A stretch of 64,000 nt of DNA from Megalobrama amblycephala (Eukaryota; Chordata; Actinopteri; Cypriniformes; Xenocyprididae). The stretch is taken from NCBI RefSeq assembly GCF_018812025.1, contig NC_063054.1, forward strand, positions 26,459,856 through 26,523,855. The letters are read 5' to 3'. Positions 35,501 through 42,985 of the stretch are shown one piece after another. Numbering within the stretch: the first letter of the stretch is position 1; each line of letters starts with the position of its first letter. Below the pieces are notes generated by a model. That model did not search any database. It was given only the letters and a program-made list of their open reading frames with translations, and was not told the origin of the DNA. A program made the translations under genes and the position numbers.

Positions 35501-36803
35501 CTTTTCGAGTTTTTGCGTTCAGCTGGCGGTAATCTACACACATACGCAACGTACCATCTTTCTTTTTAACCAACACGATGGGGGAGGCGTAAGGACTACA
35601 GCTCTCTCTAACAATGTCTGCCTCCAGCAACTGATTTATGTGTGTCTTTACCACATCGTACTCAGACGGAGGTATCCGTCGGTACCGTTGTCGAACTGGG
35701 ACAGAGTCGGTCAAAGGGATGTCGTGAGAAAGGAGTTGAGTGCATCCCAAATCACCTTCATGTGCCGAAAACACTGTATGAAACTTTAACAACAGAGACC
35801 TTACCTGCTCCCGTTCAATCTCTGTCAACATTGACAAATCAAGACTCGCAATTTGTTCCTGCACTGGAGAAAGTACGGACGGAATCTGAAGGTTTATGGA
35901 TGCAGAAACAGATTTAAACTCTGAGACACCACGGGGCAAACTCACGATAAACACACTATTCAAAGTGCCCAAAACAGCGTTCCGAAAGAGCATTACATCA
36001 GTCTTACCTACATTTATAACAGGAACATAAACAGTACCTCGAACCACTCGCATTAGTGCAGGTGATGCTAAAAGACCTGCAGGCAACCCAGTTTCTGGTG
36101 GTTCAAAAAGTACAGTTTCCCCAGCAAAGTGGCCAGAACAAGTAGCGGCCACAACTTTCATTGTGCCGCCAGGAACACGACACGCACTACGACCCCGCAA
36201 TCGCACCTTGCCTACCCGGCTATCTGTAGGGACAGTACTTACCTGACGACAGTGTTGTAATGCTTGAAACACTGGCTTAGAGGCCGCTAGCACAGGAGGT
36301 ACGTCAAAAAGGGCGGTACCGTGCTGGCCAAAAAGCTCCTGATAACACCGCCTCAACACATTCATCCCCAAAATGCCAGGGACTTGGGCACCGGTGCCAC
36401 CAGGAGGATCCCTAACAACCAGCACGCCACATCCTGGAATTATCTGACCGCAAAGCTCAACGTCCAATTCAATATATCCCACGTACGGTATCAATGACCC
36501 GTTGGCTGCACGGAGCTGCAACCACTGACATGCCTGGAGACGATCCTGGCCCCATGGTGCAAACTGCCTCAAAAAACAACTTTCTGTAATGGTAGACACC
36601 ATGGAGCCAGTATCTATCAAACAGGGCACCTGTATCCCTCCCATACAAACCATGAGGTGCGGACAGGATGCCATTAAGTGAGGCAAGGAACCTACCGTCG
36701 AGTCATGGTGTTTCCCTACCGAACTGTGACTCTGCAGTTCGGCGGGACCTAGTTTTCCGTCGGCTGGGAAAAAGGCTGTTGAGCCCTCACTGTAGAAGGT
36801 AAC
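32547..36803 (-). CDS. Gypsy Pol polyprotein (protease, RT, RNase H, integrase)
   Basis: Pol carries out reverse transcription and integration of the element. The frame is open from about 36803 (after a TGA at 36804-36806) to 32547 and lies in the -1 frame relative to gag. It has no obvious ATG of its own before 36674, so it is likely made as a Gag-Pol fusion by frameshifting. Residue numbers here count from a TTG at 36686 (about 1379 aa). The aspartic protease has DTGS at 25-28 and ILGMN near 106. The reverse transcriptase has D421 in the FSTMDLASGY block and YLDD at 483-486. RNase H has D644, E688, D714 and D756. The integrase has an HHCC zinc domain (H890 to C925/C928) and D957-D1016-E1052, with the canonical 35-residue D-E spacing. 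A GPY/F-like module (LWSPVVYQVV) is near 1188. No chromodomain or env was recognised. The C-terminal 150 residues are Pro/Val-rich. Confidence 0.95.
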   Translation of the reverse strand, partial: VTFYSEGSTAFFPADGKLGPAELQSHSSVGKHHDSTVGSLPHLMASCPHLMVCMGGIQVPCLIDTGSMVSTITESCFLRQFAPWGQDRLQACQWLQLRAANGSLIPYVGYIELDVELCGQIIPGCGVLVVRDPPGGTGAQVPGILGMNVLRRCYQELFGQHGTALFDVPPVLAASKPVFQALQHCRQVSTVPTDSRVGKVRLRGRSACRVPGGTMKVVAATCSGHFAGETVLFEPPETGLPAGLLASPALMRVVRGTVYVPVINVGKTDVMLFRNAVLGTLNSVFIVSLPRGVSEFKSVSASINLQIPSVLSPVQEQIASLDLSMLTEIEREQVRSLLLKFHTVFSAHEGDLGCTQLLSHDIPLTDSVPVRQRYRRIPPSEYDVVKTHINQLLEADIVRESCSPYASPIVLVKKKDGTLRMCVDYRQLNAKTRKDAFPLPRIEETLDSLTGAQWFSTMDLASGYNQVPVTEGDKHKTAFCTPFGLFEWNRMPFGLCNAPSTFQRLMERLFGDQQCQSLLLYLDDIVVFSSSVPQHLERLEVVLSRLEREGLKAKLTKCKFFQQEVSYLGHVISAKGVSTDPSKVEAVRQWRRPTGVAELRSFLGFASYYRRFVEGFAKLAAPLHRLVAEFAGRKPRARAESSFGAAWTEQCQASFEELKSRLTSAPILAYADFSLPFILEVDASHGGLGAVLSQEQGGKVRPIAYASRSLRPTERNMSNYSSMKLEFLALKWAMTEKFREYLLGQRCVVFTDNNPLSHLNTAKLGAAEQRWAAQLAAFDFELRYRSGRSNRNADALSRQGPSSQGELEQLLPGIALPAMVRQAGVTTGVGSQAAVTVFPNLTVDMQSLQREDPVIGEALQFWWRGVPPSPEERRQLPRAVVNLLRQWSRLCEQDGVLFRRVFRSDGGEEVLQVVLPLVLHHKVLTLLHQEHGHQGVERTTELVQQRCYWPGLTADVAQWCSECERCQAAKDTQLHPSSFMGHLLASRPNEILAIDFTVLEPTRSGLENVLVMTDVFTKYTMAVPTRDQRAETVAQVLVVEWFYKFGVPSRVHSDQGRNFESSLVQQLCVLYKVEKSRTTPYHPAGNGQCERFNRTLHNLLRTLPVSRKMDWASCLPQVLFCYNTTPHQTTGETPYFLMFGQEPRLPVDFLLGRVQDVGVGSVHEWVREHQLRLQVAFEGARGRLEAAAGRRKVNYDSHVRDAPLGEGQLVYLREYGIRGRHKIQDLWSPVVYQVVKAPKEGGAVYTIAPVDDLGKIRVVHRSALKAQIQRDGPGLALIPPPVVEDEVPPAEVSSEDVDLLMLVPATSQVSQGPVPQVLVSLGAATPQSRPVGSDGETPVGRGHEVPNFASGVAPSLPEDQSGRAGVPLRRTGRTTAGYHSNLHRLPRAIEGGTRAATAPGPISNGISVWFRPWDVGQN

Positions 36804-36810
36804 TCACGCC
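36749..36810 (-). promoter_or_regulatory. Gag-pol overlap with likely -1 ribosomal frameshift
   Basis: The pol frame is open for about 55 nt upstream of the gag stop TAG (36749-36751) and is shifted by -1. The last gag codons read G GAA AAC TAG, so an A-rich AAAAC run abuts the stop. A second homopolymeric run, CCTTTTTCCC, lies about 20 nt upstream. Neither is a perfect X XXY YYZ heptamer, so the exact slip site is uncertain. A downstream structure was not assessed. Confidence 0.55.
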
Positions 36811-37819
36811 GAGCCAGAGAGGAAGGAGGAATAACGCGTTCTCCATCGCATTCGCGAGCAAAATGGCCCGGTTTTTGACACCGTCGACAAATTAAAACCT
36901 CGGTACGCGAGGGCCGACGAACACTATGAGGAAACCGCATGCCAGCAACACTCTGAGTCAGTTGATCCAACTGTTGCTGCTGTAATTTTAACATCTCCCG
37001 CAACTCTTTCAACTCCGACTGAGAATGCCCTTGCACCCCATACTGGATGCCATAAGCCATTGGAACTGACTGACTCCTCCCCCTCGCGCCCCCTGGCATT
37101 CCCTCCCGCTCCCACCTAATTGCTTCCCCTCGTATTTCTAAAAGGGTAGAGACGGGCTGACGGCGAACCAATTGCTTTAGTTCCCGGCGGAGGGCACTAT
37201 CAGCAACGTACTCGACAAACTGATCGCGCAATACAATTTCAGCATTAGGAATAGCATTAGGTGATTGCTGTTTAACCCTCTCCAGGAGAGTCATCAAGGC
37301 CAGGGAAAATTCCAACAGAGATTCCCCATCTTGCTGCCTCCTGGAGAAAAAGGCTTCCTGGAGTGCTACATACGATTGAGAGCAACCATACAACTCACGT
37401 AAAATCGCAATAATTTTATCTGGATCACCCTGTTCCCCACTAGGACGGTGTCTAATTTCTTCGCGCGCTTCACCTTCCAAATGGTCAAAAAGAAAAAATG
37501 CTTTATCGACTTTGGACAAATAACGTGCCCGCATACATGCCTCAGCCTCCTCCACCCACTCATCAATACTTATGCCAGATTTGCCACTAAATTTTGGACA
37601 ACGTCTGTCCCTAGGTACAAAAACAAACCGGTCTGGCACAACAGTATCAATCTCAGCTGGCTGGGGAGGGTCAGGCATTGCTGCAGAGGCGACAGCAGGA
37701 GAAATACTAGGACCAGGTAACTCACCTGGCACCTGCTCACGACGCAACCGATCATTGTCGGCCCTCAACTGTGCCACTAATTCTCGCAACTCCTGCATCT
37801 CTTCCTCCATACTTGTCAT
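36749..37819 (-). CDS. Gypsy Gag (capsid and nucleocapsid), 356 aa
   Basis: Gag assembles the particle that packages element RNA. The N-terminus (residues about 4-30) is rich in heptad-like Leu/Glu/Arg and probably forms a coiled coil. A central capsid-like region (about 75-240) contains WVEEAEACMRARYL, FLFDHLEGEAREEI and LLEFSLALMTLLERV-type helices, as in retrotransposon-gag/PNMA-like proteins. The C-terminal zinc knuckle CRRCQKPGHFAREC (about 311-324) fits CX2CX4HX4C and marks nucleocapsid. The ATG at 37819 is the first after a strong splice acceptor at 37907 and is followed by another in-frame ATG three codons on. The reading frame is intact and ends in TAG at 36749. It lacks a protease, which is in pol. 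Confidence 0.93.
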   Translation of the reverse strand: MTSMEEEMQELRELVAQLRADNDRLRREQVPGELPGPSISPAVASAAMPDPPQPAEIDTVVPDRFVFVPRDRRCPKFSGKSGISIDEWVEEAEACMRARYLSKVDKAFFLFDHLEGEAREEIRHRPSGEQGDPDKIIAILRELYGCSQSYVALQEAFFSRRQQDGESLLEFSLALMTLLERVKQQSPNAIPNAEIVLRDQFVEYVADSALRRELKQLVRRQPVSTLLEIRGEAIRWEREGMPGGARGRSQSVPMAYGIQYGVQGHSQSELKELREMLKLQQQQLDQLTQSVAGMRFPHSVRRPSRTEVLICRRCQKPGHFARECDGERVIPPSSLARRELPSTVRAQQPFSQPTEN

Positions 37820-37905
37820 AACTACTCACCCCAGAAATAGAAAAGGGCCACTAATAGAGAAATACAACTTGTCCAAAGGGTCAAACACGCACACTGCTGT
37901 TTTGC

Positions 37906-39406
37906 TCTGTGGAGAAAAAAAACAAAATCACAACCAATATCAAAACACAATTTTACCCACGTCTCACAAAACAAAACAAAAACAAAAAAAAAAAAAATCC
38001 TTGCCTTACCGGTAAACCCTGCCGACTACGCCAAAATGTGACAATACCGAATGGAGAAAGATGTTAGTCACTGTTTAGATTTTATCCGACTACGCCACCC
38101 TGGTGGGAGGCCAGGGAAATAACTCCCAATACAAGACACACAGGTAAGTTTTACCAACTGAAGGCAAGGAATTAAGGGAGACGTGGGTAACCATACAAAA
38201 TAGACTTTATTATAAAATCACATTAATTAAAACTCTCTCGCAAACACACCCACAATAACAGAAATATAATATCCAGGGCCAGGATTTGTGGGAACCAGGC
38301 AGGCCGGCTGCAACTCAAGAGGTCATCCAAAACCCACCTCAATCCACACCAAGCAAACACCACACACACACCATCCAAAGAGAAATTGTATCAGCACACA
38401 GCACACTGTGAAACACCGCAGAATGGAGCAGCTAGCCTCCCCAGTTCCACACACACACGACTTCACTGGCCCTGGAGAGAAAGAAAAAAAAGAAAAAAAA
38501 AAAAAAAGCATTAAAGAAAAACAACCAACAATTAAGACAAATAACAATTAAATGAAAAATAAGCCAAACACCAAAATAATAAAGTTACTGCAACAGTTCT
38601 AATGCTCAGGCCTCCAGAAAACACCACATAGGCCTACAAACGAATAGCCAACATCAGAATGGCACTGGTGCAAGGCATCAAAAATAAGTAAATAAACAAC
38701 CCAATACATACAAACAAGAAATGTATAAAGAAAATACAATAATGAAATAAAAAGAAAAAAAAGCCAAAATAAACAGAAAACGAAACAAACAAAATCAATC
38801 AAATTAAACAAGAAAAATTAAATCCAAAAGCTTAACTGATAGGCAGCCTTGCGGACGCGTATCCGAAGCCCGCTTTAACAGCCCCGGCGACGTGCAAGGC
38901 AGCAAAACAGTATACAGTCCAATGACACGATCGAAACCAAAATATATCCGTAAGCAAAACAGCAGCTGCGTCACGTGAAATCACTAGCCGAGAACTGAAC
39001 TCAATGTTCCCCTTTCCCTTTAACCTAGGAGTATGACAATTAGTCAAAAAAAGAAATAATTAAACAGAACAAATATGAAAGACAAAAGCGGCATACTTAC
39101 AATTGATGTTGAATACTGGACGCAACGCTGTATGGTTACTCACTACCGGTGCCGCAGCTCAGTCCAGCGATCAGCCTTCACACACATACGCACCTGCCCT
39201 TGCTGCTATTACTAAAAGCAACACGCTATAAATAATACAACTTAAATGGTCGCAAGTTAAGTATCAAAACATACCTGCAAGTGAACTCCGCCACAACTTG
39301 CCGCAATGCCAAATGCCACCAGCTCCGCTCTAAATTAAACTATAAATAGCGCATATTAGCCTCACAATATGCGCATCACTACACCACCAACAAAAACTCT
39401 ACATAC
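37906..39406 (-). other. Candidate leader intron removing the PBS
   Basis: On the minus strand, donor TCAG|GTATGT (39406-39405) lies in the 5' LTR. Acceptor TTTTTTTTCTCCACAG|AG (AG at 37908-37907) has a 12-nt pyrimidine run and a TTGAT branch-site match at 37939-37943 about 32 nt upstream. Splicing would remove about 1.5 kb, including the PBS (38015-38033) and the LTR's upstream ATGs, leaving about 87 nt of ATG-free leader before gag. Alternative donors are at 39480 (AG|GTATGT), 39274 (GCAG|GTATGT) and 39100 (GTAAGT). This is inferred from motifs only; no transcript evidence. Confidence 0.5.
38015..38033 (-). other. Primer binding site for tRNA-Ser
   Basis: Three bases inside the 5' LTR end, the minus strand reads TGGCGTAGTCGGCAGGGTT. 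Its complement AACCCTGCCGACTACGCCA is what the 3' end of a tRNA-Ser (acceptor ...CGACTACG plus CCA, T-arm ...CCTGC) should look like, with about one mismatch from the sequence I recall for vertebrate tRNA-Ser (AGA type). A perfect 12-bp core is also present within the LTR at 38086-38097. Confidence 0.8.
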
Positions 39407-39587
39407 CTGAATGGAAAATGGAACGGAAACGGAAATGCCAGGGAGAGAGAGAGAGAAGCACCCCAAGTCAGAAAACATACCTACCCGTCAAAATAAGGGT
39501 CCTTAAATAGGGCAGCTATTATCACTCAATTGGTTTACCAACGACACTCCAACCAACCAATAAGATGACGTAACTCATCCTGCCACA
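38037..39587 (-). repeat. 5' LTR (element sense), 1551 bp
   Basis: TGTGGC...TTGTCACA in element sense, differing from the 3' LTR by three A-run length changes only. It is unusually long for a fish Gypsy LTR, and most of it lies downstream of the predicted promoter. It includes an AATAAA at 38206-38211, a PBS-like 12-mer at 38086-38097 and several splice-donor-like sites. Confidence 0.97.
39501..39573 (-). promoter_or_regulatory. Compact U3 promoter: CRE, CCAAT and TATA-like box
   Basis: In the first about 85 nt of the LTR (element sense) there is TTACGTCA (39566-39573; CRE/ATF-like), an inverted CCAAT (39557-39561), a second CCAAT in sense orientation (39529-39533) and TATTTAAG (39502-39509). 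This predicts initiation around 39470-39480. A pyrimidine-rich CTTCTCTCTCTCTCTCCC tract lies just downstream of the predicted start. If correct, U3 is only about 110 nt and R is over 1 kb. The same motifs occur in the 3' LTR (32398-32470), where they could drive outward transcription on the minus strand. Confidence 0.55.
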
Positions 39588-39591
39588 CATA
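39588..39591. repeat. Gypsy target-site duplication CATA (right)
   Basis: Direct copy of 30933-30936, immediately outside the 5' LTR. Confirms integrase-mediated insertion and the exact ends of the element. Confidence 0.85.
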
Positions 39592-40255
39592 CATCGGATT
39601 ATGTGAGTATTGTATTTATTTGGATGTTTACATTTGATTCTGAATGAGTTTGAGGCTATGCTCCGTGGCTAACGGCTAATGCTACACTGTTGGAGAGATT
39701 TATAAAGAATGAAGTTGTGTTTATGAATTATACAGACTGTTTAAAAATGAAAAAAAGTGACGGCTCTTGTCTCCGTGAATACAGTAAGATACGATGGTAA
39801 TGTTAACCACATTTAACAGTACATTAGCAACATGCTAACAAAACATTTAGAAAGACAGTTTACAAATATCACCAAAAATATCATGATATCATGGATCATG
39901 TCAGTTATTATCGCTCTATCTGCCATTTTTCGCTGTTGTTCTTGCTTGCTTACCTAGTCTGATGATTCAACTGTGCAGCTCCAGACATTAATACTGGCTT
40001 GTGTAATGCCGTGATCATGGGCTGGCATATGCAGATATTGGGGTCATACATATTAATGATCCTGACTGTTACGTAACAGTCGGTGTTATGTTGAGATTCG
40101 CCTGTTCTTCGGAGGTCTTTTAAACAAATGAGATTTATATAAGAAGGAGGAAACAATGGAGTTTGAGACTCCCTGTATGTCATTTCCATGTACTGAACTC
40201 TTGTTATTCAACTATGCCTAGATAAATTCAATTTTTAATTCTAGGGCACCTTTAA

Positions 40256-41641
40256 AGGAGACACATGCACATGTATACACACGCACACTAATGCCTGCAT
40301 CATTATGCATCTATTAGGATTAAATCTTTTATTTGCCCATATGTTTGCTTCATCAAGATCATCAGGAGTGTTTAATGTCCTAAAGGAGTCCCATCACATT
40401 TCAAACAAGGACTCTTCATGCAGCTTAAGGAATTGGCAGTTACATCAGCATGCGTGCAACATCACCATAACTACGCTATTACAACAAAATGATCAATGCT
40501 AATTGGTCTCTTTGGAAGGCGTTACATTCAAAAATGAGATGCGAGTCACCACAGAGCAGTAATGAAGAATTCATGCTGTGTCTTTGTGGCAAAAGGTCAG
40601 CCGTTAACGTTTGCGGCCACTCTCGCTTGCCTCCATTATCTCTGCCTGGACTGAAGCTAGTTTTCCCTCCATTTCTCATAAATACTTAACCTGCCCCCTC
40701 CCTGGATAGCTCAATGGAGGACAGAGGCCTCGGATGGATGATGCCCATAAAGCCAGAGGACTTGGGGTCTGAATCTAAAATCGCTCTAGACACAGGAGAC
40801 AGTGTATATTTTAGTGTTAATTCACCTGCTGTGTCATCCAAGGCATCTGCAGTGCAGCACTAGCGCAAAGATAGCATTGCTAGGTCACTTAGCTTCAACC
40901 CCAGCCATCTTAGAGTGAAATTAATGTACTATTTCTGCGTTCAAGTCAACAAGAACAAGGCCACTTATTTTGGATGCATCTTTAAAGGACAGAGTATGCC
41001 ACTTGCCACAGAAAGCATTCAGGAGAAGCAATGACCCGTGTGCTGTGCATTAATACCCCAAATTGGTAGCTATAAAAGTGTTTTGGGGACCAAAAAAAAA
41101 AGCACTTAAAAGAGACTTGCACAAAGAGAGTTGTAGGAATAACTCATCTCTCCCCCTGGAGACAAATGGATTTGCATGAAAGAAGTCCCTTTGGAGATGG
41201 GAATGAAAATAGCAGACCGAGTGTTTTAAGACCTTGAACCTATATGAAAATGTGAAGTAGGGTTGTGAAGCATCAAAAAGAGCCACTTTGACACTGTGTC
41301 CTAACTAGTGTCCTAACTAACTAATTCCAGTGACAAACAATTTGTCTGTCTACACCAGGGGCCCGTTCTTCGTACGCCGCTAACTCAGTTAGCTGGATTT
41401 GATTGATGACGATTTGGCATGATCTTGGATTGTTCGGTTCCCACAAGAGTACCATAATGTGAACAAGGGACAATAATAATGATTTATAATGAATGATGAA
41501 TTGAATATAATGAATGATGAATTTGCAAATAATATTATAATGTTGTGTAGTATACTATCATAATATAGACACAGCCAGTTTTACTCATTGAGAGATTCAT
41601 TTGTAAGGGAATAATATCCTAATAATTTTATTGGACTCTTA
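40256..41641. other. Gene-free stretch with one repeat fragment
   Basis: No coding exon recognised. At about 41359-41405 the sequence GGGGCCCGTTCTTCGTACG followed by CGCTAACTCAGTTAGC resembles a transposon terminus, including a small TAACT/AGTTA inverted motif, but its mate was not found. The remainder looks single-copy. Confidence 0.45.
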
Positions 41642-42331
41642 AGCCGAGTTCAGACTGCACGATTTTAGCCCCGATTTTGGCTCGCCAACAAATCGCCGAC
41701 AAATGCCTGAAATCATAGGCAAATCGGTGCTCGTTCACGCGAGTGACAATCACGCGGTGTGAATGAGCAAAGACGCGATCTGAGAGAATCGCTGACGAGT
41801 CGCCGACGCCCGTGAGATATTTGGCATGATGACCGATGGCCGACAGCCAATGAGAGAGCAAGATACAGAGCAGCGGGGAGTTCGGGGAGGAATTATAGAC
41901 CACTCTCGTTGCAGAACACACAATCCTTGTTCCTCGCGTATCCCCAACCATTTCCTCCTCCATATTCTTCTTTTCTTTTTCTTGTTTTCTCTGCAAATCA
42001 GCGCACAGGCAATTCATATTGTAAGCTCTTGCGGGCTACCATTTTTAATAATAATCCCAGTCTCACGTGAGAACTCCGGTCTTGCACGCGTGATATTGCG
42101 TTGTGTCCTTGTCACATCTCGCGTGTGTTTGGTTGTGAAACATAGTTTGCGTGCCAGACAGAGTTGTCGCCGATTCTTCCTTTTGTAAAGTCATGCAGTG
42201 TGAAACCTTCTGTCGCCGATCCATCGTGCAGTGTGAACACAGCAGCGACTGAATGCTGGCCAAGATAGTCATGCAGTGTGAAAAGAACAGTGACCCGACT
42301 ACTTTGAAAATCGTGCAGTCTGAACTCGGCT
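41642..42331. mobile_element. PIF/Harbinger-type MITE, 690 bp, TTA duplication
   Basis: The left end AGCCGAGTTCAGACTGCACG and the right end CGTGCAGTCTGAACTCGGCT are perfect inverted repeats extending into ATTTT. They are flanked by TTA (41639-41641 and 42332-42334), the 3-bp duplication expected for PIF/Harbinger. Inside the right end, CRTGCAGTGTGAA is repeated three times in direct orientation (42191, 42222, 42270), a subterminal array that resembles the TIR itself. There is no transposase ORF. Confidence 0.85.
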
Positions 42332-42585
42332 TTACACACATGATGTACAGATAGTCTACACCATACGTGCATTAATTTGAACCACGACAACTATTATGGG
42401 AGTGGCTTGATGAAGCGCAGGAGATGCAGATAACTTCATCTTGACCCTTAAGGAACTTTAATTAATGCTGTTAAATCTGCTTCAAAGGTAATTAGTTGCT
42501 AATTACAACATTAAAATAAAAAAGTCCCTGTGCAAATACTAGAAATCGTGAATATAGCCTAAATAAGTGGGTAGGCAAATCATGT

Positions 42586-42609
42586 AAAAAAAAAAAAAAA
42601 AAAAAAAAA
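42586..42609. repeat. Poly-A tract
   Basis: Twenty-four consecutive A residues. No retroposed body is recognised upstream. Confidence 0.9.
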
Positions 42610-42734
42610 CAGTGCTCATTTCATTTATCTATTATGTCATTTATGTCGTTCTTCTGTCATTTTATTCGCATGGCTGTTTCCTTATAAATGTCTAGAAATT
42701 TGTCAAGATTTTCGTAACGTGTCTTTTTGAAATA

Positions 42735-42865
42735 TAGTAGTCAACATTTAAAGTGGATCAAAACCTTTTATCAAAGTTGTCCTAAAACCTTCTTTTTAAG
42801 ACAACTTAGTTCTTAGGACAACTTTGATGAACTTTTTTGATCCACTTCAAATGTTGACTACTGTA
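42735..42865. mobile_element. Foldback MITE, about 50-bp arms
   Basis: TAGTAGTCAACATTTAAAG, GTGGATCAAAA and ATCAAAGTTGTCCTAA on the left are mirrored on the right (TTAGGACAACTTTGAT, TTTTGATCCAC, AAATGTTGACTACTG). The arms enclose a short loop. The element is flanked by TA-rich DNA compatible with TA duplications. It is too small to encode anything. Confidence 0.75.
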
Positions 42866-42985
42866 TATGATATCATTACAGTGCCGTCTTGAGTATAGAT
42901 ACATCTGTCCTTTTCAGGGAACTCGAGAACTACGTCTTTATTTGTTTATTTTTTATACTGTCTTACGTTTAAATAACTAAATTAA

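Larger units (their letters stand above)
30937..39587 (-). mobile_element. Complete Ty3/Gypsy LTR retrotransposon, probably young
   Basis: An 8.65-kb element in minus orientation with all expected parts: 5' LTR 38037-39587, tRNA-Ser PBS, gag, pol (PR-RT-RH-IN), polypurine-like tract and 3' LTR 30937-32484, bounded by CATA duplications. Domain order with integrase last is that of Ty3/Gypsy (Metaviridae). Reading the two LTRs side by side, the only differences I see are one-base length changes in three A-runs (near 31391/38491, 31400/38500 and 31653/38756). Both ORFs are uninterrupted and the catalytic residues are present. The element therefore appears very recent and potentially autonomous. 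No env-like frame lies between pol and the 3' LTR, where only 62 bp remain. Confidence 0.96.
30639..40251. mobile_element. TTAA-flanked DNA element split by the Gypsy insertion
   Basis: The left end TTAA|AGGTGCCATTGAACG (TTAA at 30635-30638) and right end TAGGGCACCT|TTAA (TTAA at 40252-40255) are inverted repeats of AGGTGCC with duplicated TTAA, as in piggyBac- or Kolobok-type elements. Removing 30937-39591 (Gypsy plus one CATA) leaves about 958 bp. No transposase ORF is present. The superfamily cannot be settled from termini alone. It resembles the AGGTCCC element at 42986-43659. Confidence 0.7.

Noticed and set aside
36610..36686. TTG at 36686 as a genuine pol start
   Set aside because: Initiation at TTG is not expected in a vertebrate; the frame is open further upstream and overlaps gag, so -1 frameshifting is more likely.
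38086..38097. Self-priming (Tf1-like) through the repeated TGGCGTAGTCGG
   Set aside because: The two copies are direct, not complementary, so the transcript cannot pair with its own PBS through them; tRNA-Ser priming fits better.
41642..42331. Tandem subterminal motifs considered as a CRISPR-like array
   Set aside because: Only three short, uneven repeats without uniform spacers, inside a clear TTA-flanked eukaryotic transposon.
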